Below are positions 34,006 through 43,164 of a stretch of DNA of 64,000 nucleotides, in pieces. Each line of letters starts with the position of its first letter. Position 1 is the first letter of the stretch. Under the pieces are notes generated by a model. The model searched no databases, was not told where the DNA came from, and worked only from the letters and a program-made list of their open reading frames with translations. The DNA comes from Pseudomonas grandcourensis (GTDB lineage Bacteria > Pseudomonadota > Gammaproteobacteria > Pseudomonadales > Pseudomonadaceae): positions 6,699,688 to 6,763,687 of the forward strand of contig NZ_CP150919.1 of the NCBI RefSeq assembly GCF_039909015.1. Direction: 5' to 3'. A program made the position numbers and the translations under genes.

Positions 34006-36036
34006 TCAGATATCGAGTACCAACGGCTGCGCCCCCTGCGCCGGAATCGCACAACAAATCAGCACCTGTCCGTCATCCGGCACCTCCGCTGGCGGCAGTG
34101 GGTAATGCACCTGACCGCTGATCAGGCGTGTGCTGCAGGTGCCGCAAGAACCGCCGCGACAACTGAATTCCGGACGCAGGCCACGGCTTTCCGCCAACTC
34201 CAGCAAGCTACCGCCGTCTGGCTGCCAGCGCGCCTCCTTGGCCGAACGCTGGAACACCACGGGCACGGACGTGGTGGCGGCTGGCGGTTGCTCGATCACC
34301 ACCGCATCGGGGTCCGGTCGCCGGCGCAAGGTGGACGGGCCGAAGGTTTCGGCGTGAATCCGCGAATCGCGAATGTCCAACTCGCGCAAGCCGTCGTACA
34401 GCGACTGGGTAAAACTCCCGGGACCACAGACGACAAAATCCAGCTGTTCGTAGTCCTCGACTGTCAGCAGATCCTTGAGCAGCGCGACGTCGATCCGTCC
34501 ACTGAGGTCGAAATCCTCTCCTTGTATTGCCTCGGCTTCCGGTTGGCTGAGCAACCGCACCACCCGCACCGCGTCCCCGGCATCCTCGAGCAAGCGATCC
34601 AGCTCCTGGCGAAACGGCTGGTCGGCCAGCGTGCGCGAACTCTGGATGAACCATGTCGGCCGGATACGGCGGGTGCGCAATCCCTGGTAAACCACCTCCC
34701 GCAGCATCGACAACAGCGGCGTGATGCCGACCCCGGCCGCCAGCAACACCAAAGGCCGACGCTCATGGGGCGCTACGGTGAAATGTCCTTGCGGCGCCCG
34801 CGCTTCCAACAGGTCGCCGACACGAATCTGCTCATGCAAATGCGTAGACACCTGCCCGTCACGCTTCACGCTGATGCGGAAAAAGTCATCGGACGGCGCG
34901 CTCGATAGGCTGTACGTGCGAATGTGCACATCGCCGTCAATGTTGAAGCGCAGGGGCAAATGCTGCCCGGCCTGGAACAGTGGCAACCCGGCCCCATCGG
35001 CGGGCTCCAGGTAAATCGAGCGAATGCTGTGGCTTTGCGCTTCAATCCGCACCACCCGTAACGGCCGCCATTGATCGCCCAAGGCCTTGGCTTGCAAACG
35101 CGCCTTGGCCTGCTCCCATGTGCCGGTGAGCAAACTGGTCGGTGAAACACCGTCGAAGCGCCAGCGCAACGCCAGGGCGGCCGGGCGACGTACCACCTGC
35201 TCGACATCGATTGTCCACAGGCGCTCGGCCCCCTGGAACGCCTCGACCTGAGGGCCTTCCAGGATGATTTCGGTGCGCCCGCTGAGCTGCAGCAAATCAC
35301 CGGTATTGAAATCGATGAACAACAACCCGGCCCGGGGATTGAGCAGCAGGTTGCCCAAGGTGTTGAAATGCAGGTTGCCGGCGAAGTCCGGAATGGTCAG
35401 GCGATTGCCTTCCACCTGTACGAAACCGGCCTGACCGCCGCGGTGCGACACATCCACCGAACGTTCACCGTCGACATCCACATAACTGGCAACGAAGAAC
35501 GTGTCCGCCTCGGCGATCATGGCTTTGGCCGCGTCATCCAGTTCGTTGAAATGCCGGGCGGCACGCGTCGAGGGATCGACCAGCGGCACCGAGCGAAACT
35601 GGCGCAACTGTATGTACTGCGGGCAATTGCCGAAGGACTGATCCACCGTCACCGCGAAACCGTCCGAGGACATGGCGCGGACATGCCCATTGATGCGGTT
35701 GCGGCGGCGGGTGTGCAACTCGATGCCCAACAGACCGATGGCCGAACCGTCGCTCAACTGCGCGGGATCATCAAAGGCCGGAAGGCTGCGAAATTGCAGC
35801 AAGCCAGGTTCTGGCGAGTGTGCGAAACCGGGCTGGCCTTCGAGGATGCTGGCCCAGGGATGACCGTCGGCATCCACCGCTGCGTACAGCATGAACGGCA
35901 ATTGCTGATAGAAGGTGCGGTGCTGGTCCGGCATCTCGCTGCGAATCACTTTACGACCGAACACCTCCATTCGTTCGGCAACGCCCACATGCGCCTGCAG
36001 TTGTTTCTCGCCGGCATGCCAGGGTGAACGGTCCAT
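34006..36036 (-). CDS. PNPOx-like / ferredoxin reductase / 2Fe-2S fusion oxidoreductase
   Basis: A 676-residue three-part protein. Residues ~1-300 resemble the pyridoxamine-phosphate-oxidase flavin fold (WASILEGQPGF, RRNRINGHV, GNCPQYIQ, GNLHFNTLGNLLLNPRAGLLF). Residues ~330-570 are a ferredoxin-NADP reductase module (RTYSLSS for FAD, LLAAGVGITPLLSML for NAD(P)). The last ~90 form a plant-type 2Fe-2S domain (CRGGSCGTCSTRL and a final Cys in LICCAIP). Electrons would flow from NAD(P)H via FAD to the iron-sulfur cluster, with an unknown acceptor. Such fusions are common in pseudomonads but little studied. Confidence 0.85.
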   Translation of the reverse strand: MDRSPWHAGEKQLQAHVGVAERMEVFGRKVIRSEMPDQHRTFYQQLPFMLYAAVDADGHPWASILEGQPGFAHSPEPGLLQFRSLPAFDDPAQLSDGSAIGLLGIELHTRRRNRINGHVRAMSSDGFAVTVDQSFGNCPQYIQLRQFRSVPLVDPSTRAARHFNELDDAAKAMIAEADTFFVASYVDVDGERSVDVSHRGGQAGFVQVEGNRLTIPDFAGNLHFNTLGNLLLNPRAGLLFIDFNTGDLLQLSGRTEIILEGPQVEAFQGAERLWTIDVEQVVRRPAALALRWRFDGVSPTSLLTGTWEQAKARLQAKALGDQWRPLRVVRIEAQSHSIRSIYLEPADGAGLPLFQAGQHLPLRFNIDGDVHIRTYSLSSAPSDDFFRISVKRDGQVSTHLHEQIRVGDLLEARAPQGHFTVAPHERRPLVLLAAGVGITPLLSMLREVVYQGLRTRRIRPTWFIQSSRTLADQPFRQELDRLLEDAGDAVRVVRLLSQPEAEAIQGEDFDLSGRIDVALLKDLLTVEDYEQLDFVVCGPGSFTQSLYDGLRELDIRDSRIHAETFGPSTLRRRPDPDAVVIEQPPAATTSVPVVFQRSAKEARWQPDGGSLLELAESRGLRPEFSCRGGSCGTCSTRLISGQVHYPLPPAEVPDDGQVLICCAIPAQGAQPLVLDI

Positions 36037-36070
36037 ACGGCTGCTCCCTTGCGCCTCTGGCGCAGAACGG

Positions 36071-36095
36071 GGCGGCCCGGTGTTGCCGGGCCGCC
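36071..36095 (-). terminator. GC-rich hairpin after the GST gene
   Basis: A perfect 10-bp inverted repeat (GGCGGCCCGG / CCGGGCCGCC, loop of 5) lies 5 bases after the GST stop. There is no T-run, so termination would be weak or factor-dependent. Confidence 0.55.
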
Positions 36096-36099
36096 AGCA

Positions 36100-36726
36100 T
36101 CAAGCGGTTTTTTGCAGACCGGCGACGGTGCGCGGCATGCCGACAAAACCCGGCAAGGCTTCGATACGGGCCAGCCAGGCGCGAATGTTGGCGTACTCGT
36201 CCAGCGACACATTGCCCTCGGGCGCGTGGGCGATGTAGCTGTAGGCGGCGACGTCGGCAATCGTCGGTTCAGTGCCGGCCAGGTAAGGCGTGTTGGCCAG
36301 TTCTTGATCGATCACTTTGAGCACGGTATGGGCGTAGGCAATCACTTCCGCAGCGTTGTAAGGCGCGCCAAACACAGTGATCAATCTTGCCCGGGCAGGG
36401 CCGAAGGCAATCGGACCGGCAGCCGTCGACAACCAGCGCTGGACCTTGGCGGCCCCTACCGGATCAGCCGGCAGCCAGCGACCGTTGCCGTACTTTTGCG
36501 CCAGATAAACCAGAATCGCGTTGGAATCGGCCAACACCACGCCCTGGTCATCGATCACCGGCACCTGACCGAATGCATTGAGCGCCAGAAACGCCGGTTG
36601 CTTGTGTTCGCCCTTGGCGAGGTCAACGAAGATCAATTCGGTCGGCAATTTCAGCAGGGACAGCATCAACTCGACCCGATGAGCATGGCCGGAACGGGGG
36701 AAGTTGTAGAGTTTGATCGCTTGCAT
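36100..36726 (-). CDS. Glutathione S-transferase family protein
   Basis: A 208-residue two-domain GST. The thioredoxin-like N-terminal part has [18 protein letters not shown] and the glutathione-contact [20 protein letters not shown]; the helical C-terminal part has [17 protein letters not shown] in slightly altered form ([17 protein letters not shown]). Substrate is unknown; roles in detoxification or isomerisation are typical. The ATG at 36726 has CGAGGTG six bases upstream; a GTG three codons earlier is less likely. A LysR gene lies 120 bases upstream on the same strand. Confidence 0.9.
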   Translation of the reverse strand: MQAIKLYNFPRSGHAHRVELMLSLLKLPTELIFVDLAKGEHKQPAFLALNAFGQVPVIDDQGVVLADSNAILVYLAQKYGNGRWLPADPVGAAKVQRWLSTAAGPIAFGPARARLITVFGAPYNAAEVIAYAHTVLKVIDQELANTPYLAGTEPTIADVAAYSYIAHAPEGNVSLDEYANIRAWLARIEALPGFVGMPRTVAGLQKTA

Positions 36727-36846
36727 GGTCGACACCTCGGGGTGAGTGGTGCTGTTCAGGAGTGAGATGGGTCGTATCTTCTACTCACATCCAAAACAAC
36801 AGAATCACCAGCCAACGCAATCCATTATTTCAGCGGGTGAAATAAT

Positions 36847-37749
36847 TCAACGCGTGAGTGCCGGATGCTCGCGCAGGGTTTTCACCGCGAAATCGACAAA
36901 ACTGCGCACCCGGGCCGGCGCTTTGCGCCCGCCCTGATAGACCACATGGATAGGCAACGGCGGCAGCTCGAAGTCGGCCAGAATGATTTCCAGCTCGCCG
37001 GCGGCCACCTTGCTCGCCACTTGATAAGACAGTACCCGCGTGAATCCCAACCCCAGACTGGCTGCCGTGATGGCCGCCTGATTCGCAGTCACCACCAGTC
37101 GCGGCTCGGTCCGCACACTCAAGGTTTCGCCGTCTTCAATGAATGGCCAACTCCTGAGTTGGCCGATAGCCGAAGTCGCGATAATCGGCGCCTGGGCCAG
37201 TTCCCGGGGATGCCTGGGCCGACCATGGCTGGCCAGAAACTGTGGTGAAGCGCAAATCACCCGACGCACTTCGCCCACGCGGATCGCATGCTGGTTGCTG
37301 TCGGGGAGTTCGCCGATGCGGATGGCCACATCGACGCCCTCCTCGACCACGCTCACCACCCGGTCCACCAGCAGCGCGTTGATGCAGACCTCGGGGAATT
37401 GCGTCAGATAATTCACCATCAACGGCGTGACAAACAGCTCGCCAAACAAGACCGGTGCGGTGATGGTCAGTTGCCCACGGGGATGGATATGGCTACCCGC
37501 TGCCGAATCCTCGGCTTCCTGCACCTCGGCGAGAATTCTCCGACAGTCCTCCAGATATCGCTGGCCGGCCTCGCTCAAATACACGCTGCGTGTCGTACGC
37601 GTGAGCAGTTGTGTGCCAATTCGCTTCTCCAGCGCCGCGACCGCTCGGGTGACGCTGGCCGCTGACAGACCCAACCCCCGCGCCGCCGCCGAAAAACCCT
37701 GCTCTTTGGCGACAGCAGCGAAGACCTGCATTTCCTGGAAGCGGTCCAT
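36847..37749 (-). CDS. LysR-family transcriptional regulator
   Basis: A 300-residue LTTR. The N-terminal winged helix reads MQVFAAVAKEQGFSAAARGL and LSAASVTRAVAALEKRIG, then the effector-binding periplasmic-protein-like domain (GQLTITAPVLFGELFVTPLM, VDVAIRIGELPDSN). It resembles the group of regulators near GST or oxidoreductase genes. It may control the GST gene downstream, or unlinked genes; no inducer can be inferred. Confidence 0.92.
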   Translation of the reverse strand: MDRFQEMQVFAAVAKEQGFSAAARGLGLSAASVTRAVAALEKRIGTQLLTRTTRSVYLSEAGQRYLEDCRRILAEVQEAEDSAAGSHIHPRGQLTITAPVLFGELFVTPLMVNYLTQFPEVCINALLVDRVVSVVEEGVDVAIRIGELPDSNQHAIRVGEVRRVICASPQFLASHGRPRHPRELAQAPIIATSAIGQLRSWPFIEDGETLSVRTEPRLVVTANQAAITAASLGLGFTRVLSYQVASKVAAGELEIILADFELPPLPIHVVYQGGRKAPARVRSFVDFAVKTLREHPALTR

Positions 37750-38308
37750 GGGCCAGTCCTCATTTCAGATAGATAAATCGCAACCAAAGACCGAAATTTT
37801 AATCGCAAATGTTCAACACCATAGTTGGACGCGCGACCATCAGGTAGATCAATGGGCTACTGCACTCTAGCGTCTGCACGGTAAAAACCAAGCGTGTCAC
37901 AAACCTTAATTATTGATAATTAATGAGGATTATTTTCTTGCGACGGGTGCGACTGTTGGTAATTATCCTGATCAGCCCGTTGCAATGGCTAATGCCCGAA
38001 TAGCCACTGGTTCAGATTCCAAACCGTTTCAGGCAAGGGCTCGCAGCGGACTCCATCAACTACAGCAGAATTCCAGCCTGTATAAACAGGCGGAATATAC
38101 GACTGCTCCTATACTACAGACCACCCTGTTACCTATTGGGTTTTTGGTAGGTACCTCGTTGAAGTTTTCTCTACTTAAAGTAAGGCGTTATGGGTTTTTA
38201 ACGCTTGGACGGCTGTCCGTCGATCTTGCTTTATGGATTCACTAAGTAGGGGGAGAGTTGAACTTCAATGGCCTGGCTAACCTGTGTGAGACAGCAAGGA
38301 GTTCGACA
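37750..38308. other. Long AT-rich intergenic region, no gene seen
   Basis: About 560 bases between the LysR gene start and the AI-2E gene. It is clearly richer in A+T than the surroundings from 37880 on, with short inverted repeats (for example GGCGTTA...TAACGC near 38186-38208). An open frame at 37913-38245 has no recognisable domain, ribosome site or codon bias. Most likely it holds two divergent promoters and an untranslated leader. Confidence 0.6.
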
Positions 38309-39466
38309 ATGTTGCGCACTAACATTTCCGCTAGAGCACTGTCCGGTGGTTTGCTCGACGTACTGATTCGCGCCGGGCTGATAACGGTGCTGGTACTGTT
38401 CTGCTTCCAGATCTTCCACCCCTTCCTCAACCTGATGCTCTGGGCAATGATTCTGGCCATCACCCTGTATCCACTGCATGGGCTCATCAAGCGCAAGCTG
38501 GTCAACAAGGACGGTCGTGCCGCCACCCTGATCGTGGTGGTCTCCCTGGCATTGCTGATGGTGCCGATCTACCTGCTTGGCACCTCGATCAGTGAATCGA
38601 TCCAGGGCACCCTGGCGGTCCTCAAGTCCGATACGCTGCAGATTCCGCTCCCCAGCGAAAAAATCGCTTCCCTGCCACTCATTGGCAAGCCGCTCTACGG
38701 CTACTGGATGCAAGCCGCCACCGACATGAGCAGCGTGGTGATGAAGGTGATGCCCTATATCAAGTCCGTCGGCCTGACCTTGTTGGGCAAAATGGCCGAC
38801 GTCGGCGTGGGCTTTCTATTGTTCATCGGCGCCCTGATCATTGCCGGCGTGCTCATGGCCTATGGCGAAAACGGCGAAAGAAGTGCCCTGGCCATCACCT
38901 CGCGTCTTTCCGGACCAGAGCGCGGCCCACGCATCACCGAACTCTGCACTGCAACCATCCGCGCGGTCGCCCAAGGCGTGGTGGGTATCGCGTTCATTCA
39001 GATGTTGCTGGTCGGTGTGGGCTTCGTGCTCATGGGCGTCCCCGGTGCCGGGCTGCTGGCCATGGTGGCGCTGTTGATGGGGATCATGCAATTGCCGGTG
39101 TTGCTGGTGACCATCCCGGTAATCGCCTATGTCTTCGCCACCGACGGCACTACCTTGGGCACCGTCGTGTTTGGCATCTACAGCCTGATCGCCGGGATGG
39201 CCGACAACGTCCTCAAGCCGTTGATGCTGGGTCGTGGCGTCGATGTCCCGATGCCGGTGATTCTGATTGGCGCTTTGGGCGGCATGGTGAGCGGTGGCTT
39301 CATCGGTTTGTTCATCGGCCCGGTTGCGCTGGCGGTGGGCTACCAACTGTTCTGGCAGTGGGTCCAAGACCAACCGACTGTCGAGGCAATGAACGAGACA
39401 CCCGAGATCGAGGCGGTGAACGAGACACCGAAGATAGAGGCAATGAACGATCAGCGTCCTGTTTGA
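38309..39466 (+). CDS. AI-2E family (UPF0118) membrane protein
   Basis: A 385-residue inner-membrane protein with about eight hydrophobic segments, matching the AI-2E/PerM family (FHPFLNLMLWAMILAITLYP near the start; GVVGIAFIQMLLVGVGFVLMG and GTVVFGIYSLIAGMADNVLKP later). Some members export autoinducer-2, others are Na+/H+ antiporters. The C-terminal tail holds three imperfect 9-residue repeats (IEAMNETPE type). AAGGAG lies 8 bases before the ATG at 38309. It leads a run of four same-strand genes with an efflux pump. Confidence 0.88.
   Translation: MLRTNISARALSGGLLDVLIRAGLITVLVLFCFQIFHPFLNLMLWAMILAITLYPLHGLIKRKLVNKDGRAATLIVVVSLALLMVPIYLLGTSISESIQGTLAVLKSDTLQIPLPSEKIASLPLIGKPLYGYWMQAATDMSSVVMKVMPYIKSVGLTLLGKMADVGVGFLLFIGALIIAGVLMAYGENGERSALAITSRLSGPERGPRITELCTATIRAVAQGVVGIAFIQMLLVGVGFVLMGVPGAGLLAMVALLMGIMQLPVLLVTIPVIAYVFATDGTTLGTVVFGIYSLIAGMADNVLKPLMLGRGVDVPMPVILIGALGGMVSGGFIGLFIGPVALAVGYQLFWQWVQDQPTVEAMNETPEIEAVNETPKIEAMNDQRPV
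39380..39456. repeat. 27-base tandem repeat at the 3' end of the AI-2E gene
   Basis: Three imperfect copies with a period of 27 bases (tcgaggc at 39381 and 39408, tagaggc at 39435) encode the acidic tail. Confidence 0.85.
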
Positions 39467-39480
39467 GGAGTTTGCGCTTG

Positions 39481-40992
39481 ATGCCACGCCCTGCTCGCAT
39501 CAGCCAGCTTCTGCTCTGTGGCACCGTCGTTCTGGGGGGCTGTGTGCAACTGGGCCCCGACTTCCAGTCACCGGCCCAGCCTTGGGTCGACCACTGGAAC
39601 AGCCCGGCCCTGGAGATCGCCGGCCAACAACACGCGCAACCTGACAGCCGTCAATGGTGGCGCGTGTTCAACGACCCGGTGCTGGACCATTTGATGGCCG
39701 AAGCCGATGCCCACAACCCCGACCTGCACGTCGCTGGCCTGCGGGTCATGGAGTCCCGCGCACAATTGGGCATCGCACTGGCCGGCCGCTACCCGCAATT
39801 GCAACAGGCCAGCGCCGACAGCCTGTACCTGAACCGTCGACAGTCGGGCGGCGCCAACCCCCAGGACACGCATTTCTGGCAACACAGCGTCGGCTTCGAT
39901 ATCGGCTGGGAGCTGGATTTCTGGGGGCGTTTCAGTCGTGCCATCGAGTCGGCCGACGCCTCCTGGTTTGCCGCCCAGGCCAACTATGAAAATGCCTTGG
40001 TGCTATTGCACGCGCAACTGGCGCAAAACTACTATGCCTTGCGCACCGCCGAGGCGCGCCTGGCCATCGCCCGCAGTAACGCCAAATTACAAAAACGCAG
40101 CTACGAGATCACCGAGCGTCTGTTCAACAGCGGGGCCGAAGCCGAACTCGATCTGCAACAAGCCAAGACCCAGTACCTGGGCACCCTGAGCACCATCCCG
40201 GATTTCGAGAGCCAGGTGGCGAGCTTGCGCAATGCGCTGTCTACCCTGATCGGCCAGCCACCCGGCTCGATCCCTAACCTCAATCGCAACACCGGGGTAG
40301 TGCCACTGCTCGATAACGCGGTCTTGCAGGATGTGCCGGCCAACCTGCTGGTGCGGCGCCCCGATGTCCGTGCTGCCGAGCTGCAAGTGGCGGCGCAGTC
40401 GGCGTTGATCGGTGTGGCCGAATCCGACCTGTACCCCTCCATCAGCCTGCTGGGCAGCATCGTCTGGTCCGCCAGCTCGCTCAACGCTGCGCCCAATACC
40501 CTCGATTTCGTGGCCGGCCCCAGCCTGCGCTGGGACATCTTCGACCACGGCCGGATCACCAACAACGTTCGTGTGCAGGATGCGCGCTTGCAGCAATTGA
40601 TCGTTATCTACCAGGACAGCGTGCGCCAGGCGGCGCGTGAAGCCGACGATGCCGCGACCGGCTTGATCAAGGCGCTGGAGCGCGACCAAATCCTCAGTGA
40701 CGCATCGGTGGCCGCCGAACGTTCGGTGACCTTGGCCAACGCCCAATACCGCGAGGGCTATTCGGATTTCCAGCGTGTTCTGGATGCCCAGCGGGCCCTG
40801 TTTGCCCAACAGGATATCTACCTGGTCAACCGTGGCACCGCCGTCAACAGCCTGATCGCCCTGTACAAGGCTCTGGGCGGAGGCTGGTACAGCGACCAGC
40901 CGATGGTCGACCCGGCCACCCGCAAACAAATGCAAGAACGGACCGATTGGGGCGATCTGCTCGACGAACCGAAGGAAAGTGCCCATGACTGA
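39481..40992 (+). CDS. Outer-membrane efflux lipoprotein, NodT/OprM type
   Basis: A 503-residue TolC-like outer-membrane factor with a lipoprotein signal (LVLGGC-type: VVLGGC, lipidated Cys21). The mature part has the typical LGPDFQSPAQPW start, two copies of the outer-membrane-efflux fold (LAQNYYALRTAEARL, NAELE-like helices) and LLVRRPDVRAAELQVAAQSA. It forms the exit duct of a tripartite pump with the HlyD-like protein that follows (8-base overlap). A TTG one codon upstream is an alternative start. Confidence 0.92.
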   Translation: MPRPARISQLLLCGTVVLGGCVQLGPDFQSPAQPWVDHWNSPALEIAGQQHAQPDSRQWWRVFNDPVLDHLMAEADAHNPDLHVAGLRVMESRAQLGIALAGRYPQLQQASADSLYLNRRQSGGANPQDTHFWQHSVGFDIGWELDFWGRFSRAIESADASWFAAQANYENALVLLHAQLAQNYYALRTAEARLAIARSNAKLQKRSYEITERLFNSGAEAELDLQQAKTQYLGTLSTIPDFESQVASLRNALSTLIGQPPGSIPNLNRNTGVVPLLDNAVLQDVPANLLVRRPDVRAAELQVAAQSALIGVAESDLYPSISLLGSIVWSASSLNAAPNTLDFVAGPSLRWDIFDHGRITNNVRVQDARLQQLIVIYQDSVRQAAREADDAATGLIKALERDQILSDASVAAERSVTLANAQYREGYSDFQRVLDAQRALFAQQDIYLVNRGTAVNSLIALYKALGGGWYSDQPMVDPATRKQMQERTDWGDLLDEPKESAHD

Positions 40993-42103
40993 CAGCCAAC
41001 AAGCGGTCGACGAGAAAGCCCCGGCACCCGCCGCCGACCCTGCGAAAAAAGCGATCAATTGGGTGGTGCTGCTGATCATCCTGAGCCTGGTCTGGTACCT
41101 GATGGCCGACCGTTACACCCCCTACACGCAACAGGCACGGGTGCAGGCCTTCATTGTGCCGGTGGCCGCCGAGGTATCCGGCCGGGTGACCAAGGTGCAT
41201 GTGCGCAACAACCAGGACGTCAAGGCCGGTGAATTGCTGTTTGAAGTCAACCCGGAGCAGTACCAGATCGCCGTAGATCGTGCCCGCGCCGACCTTGAAT
41301 CAACCCGTCGCCAGGTGGGCGCCAACACTGCCGGCGTCGACTCCAAGCAAGCGTCCCTGCGTGCATCCCAGGCCAACGAGCTCAAGGCACGCCAGGACAT
41401 CCAGCGGCTTGAACGCCTGTACAGCGAAGACCCGGGCACCATCTCGCTGCGACGCCTGGAGATATCCCGCGCCACCCTGTCAGAATCCATCAGCCAGGTC
41501 GCCGCAGCCAAGGCCGAAGTGCAACGTGCGCGCGAACAACAGGGCGGTAACGAAGGCGAAAACGCCCAGTTGCTCAGCGCCGCCAGCAACCTTGAAAAAG
41601 CCGAGCTGGACTTGAGCAATACCAAGGTCCATGCGCGCTCCGCCGGCCTGATCACCGATTTGCGCACCGATGTCGGCCAGTTCGCCGCCGCCGGTGCTCC
41701 GGTGATGACTCTGATCGCCATCCACGATGTGTGGATAAGCGCCGACATGACCGAAAACAATCTGGGCAGTGTCCAGCCCGGGACGCCGGTGTCCATCATC
41801 CTCGACGCCCACCCGGGCAGAATTTTCAAAGGCCATGTACGTAGCGTCGGCTATGGCGTTGATATCGGCCAGACCACCCAGCCGGGCAGTCTGCCGAAAG
41901 TGGAGAACAGTCGCGATTGGCTACGCCCTGCCCAGCGCTTTCCGGTCATCATCGAGTTCGAGCCCGGTGAGTTGACCAGCCCGCAAGGCATCCGGTCCGG
42001 CGGGCAGGCCGAAGTCATGGCGTTTCCGAGTGAAAATAACCCGCTGAATATCCTGGGTCGCCTGTTCCTGCGCCTGATGAGCTGGATGTCCTATGCGTAT
42101 TGA
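40985..42103 (+). CDS. HlyD/EmrA-family membrane fusion protein
   Basis: A 372-residue periplasmic adaptor. After a cytoplasmic Ala/Pro-rich start there is one membrane segment (about 25-44, INWVVLLIILSLVWYLMA), then a lipoyl half-motif (VSGRVTKVHVRNNQDVKAGELLFEV), a helical hairpin (about 95-205) and a beta-barrel domain (ARSAGLITDLRTDVGQF, VWISADMTENNLGSV). It joins the inner-membrane DUF2955 protein to the NodT-like duct. It overlaps both neighbours by 8 and 11 bases. Confidence 0.92.
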   Translation: MTDSQQAVDEKAPAPAADPAKKAINWVVLLIILSLVWYLMADRYTPYTQQARVQAFIVPVAAEVSGRVTKVHVRNNQDVKAGELLFEVNPEQYQIAVDRARADLESTRRQVGANTAGVDSKQASLRASQANELKARQDIQRLERLYSEDPGTISLRRLEISRATLSESISQVAAAKAEVQRAREQQGGNEGENAQLLSAASNLEKAELDLSNTKVHARSAGLITDLRTDVGQFAAAGAPVMTLIAIHDVWISADMTENNLGSVQPGTPVSIILDAHPGRIFKGHVRSVGYGVDIGQTTQPGSLPKVENSRDWLRPAQRFPVIIEFEPGELTSPQGIRSGGQAEVMAFPSENNPLNILGRLFLRLMSWMSYAY

Positions 42104-43118
42104 GCGCCCGCCCCGGGTTCAGCGCGCCCTGCGCCTGAGCTTCGGCACGGCGCTGTGCCTGGCGGCGAGCTTCGGCCTGGCCCTGCCCATCCCGTTCCTC
42201 TCGCCGATGCTGGCGCTGATGATGCTGGCGGCAATGAACCGACCGTTGCCGTTCAAGGCCAGCCTTGGCCTGATCCTGATCCTTATGCTGACCACCGGGA
42301 CCGGCCTGCTGCTTATTCCCCTGCTGCGTTACTACCCGTTAAGTGGTGTGCTGCTGGTCGGACTGTGCCTGTTCCTGGCCTTCGGTTACGGCCTGCGCGG
42401 CGGCAACCCGCTGGTGGCGACTTTCCTGGTGGTGGGCCTGACCCTGATCAGTTCGGCGGGAACCGCTGAGTTCGCCCTGGCACTTGAGGTGATCGTGGCC
42501 CTGATCAAGGGACTGTTCCTGGCCGTCACGACGCTGACCATCAGCCATTGGCTGTTTCCCGACCCCGTCAGCGCCCCCGCGGCCAAACCCGGCCCGAGCC
42601 TTACGCCCACCGAAAGCAGCTGGCTGGCGCTACGGGCCACGCTGGTGGTGCTGCCGACTTTCCTGCTGGCCATGATCGACCCGGCCAGCTACCTGCCAAT
42701 CATCATGAAAGCCGTCAGCCTCGGCCAACAAAGCTGCGCGACCAGCGCCCGCACCGCCGGCCAGGAATTGCTCGGTTCGACCTTGCTCGGTGGCCTGATG
42801 GCGATCCTTTTCTGGTGCGCGCTGAGTCTGTTCGTCAACCTGTGGATGTTCTTTCTGTGGATGTTGCTGTTCGGTTTGCTGGCAGCCAGAAAGCTCTATG
42901 GCCTGGCGCGAACCCGGCAACCACCGAGTTTCTGGCTCAACAGCCTGGCGACCCTGATCATTCTGCTCGGCCAATCGGTGCAGGACAGTGCCGCGGGCAA
43001 GGATGTCTACACCGCATTCGCCATCCGCATGGGCCTGTTCATTCTGGTGACCTTGTACGCCTGTGTGATGGTCCATCTGCTGGACACGCGTCGGCGGCGT
43101 CGAATTACGACCGCCTAG
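42093..43118 (+). CDS. DUF2955/FUSC-like inner-membrane efflux protein
   Basis: A 341-residue protein with about ten membrane segments arranged as two sets (from LRLSFGTALCLAASFGLALP, and again from TESSWLALRATLVVLPTFLL), the plan of DUF2955 within the fusaric-acid-resistance-like superfamily. Together with the adaptor and outer-membrane factor it probably extrudes an organic acid or aromatic compound; the substrate is unknown. It is the last gene of the operon and ends just before a bidirectional terminator. Confidence 0.85.
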   Translation: MRIERPPRVQRALRLSFGTALCLAASFGLALPIPFLSPMLALMMLAAMNRPLPFKASLGLILILMLTTGTGLLLIPLLRYYPLSGVLLVGLCLFLAFGYGLRGGNPLVATFLVVGLTLISSAGTAEFALALEVIVALIKGLFLAVTTLTISHWLFPDPVSAPAAKPGPSLTPTESSWLALRATLVVLPTFLLAMIDPASYLPIIMKAVSLGQQSCATSARTAGQELLGSTLLGGLMAILFWCALSLFVNLWMFFLWMLLFGLLAARKLYGLARTRQPPSFWLNSLATLIILLGQSVQDSAAGKDVYTAFAIRMGLFILVTLYACVMVHLLDTRRRRRITTA

Positions 43119-43124
43119 AAACAG

Positions 43125-43150
43125 AAAAACCCCCTGAAGAGGGGATTTTT
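43125..43150. terminator. Bidirectional terminator between the efflux operon and glmS
   Basis: AAAAACCCCCT-GA-AGAGGGGATTTTT-type hairpin between two convergent genes; the A and T runs serve both strands. Confidence 0.88.
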
Positions 43151-43164
43151 CATCTGTGGATAAC

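Noticed and set aside
37905-37935. Fur-box-like sequence (TTATTGATAATTAATGAGG)
   Set aside because: Only partial agreement with the Fur consensus and no iron gene nearby.
37913-38245. A 110-codon frame in the A+T-rich gap
   Set aside because: No ribosome site, no recognisable domain, and amino acid use unlike neighbours; probably non-coding.
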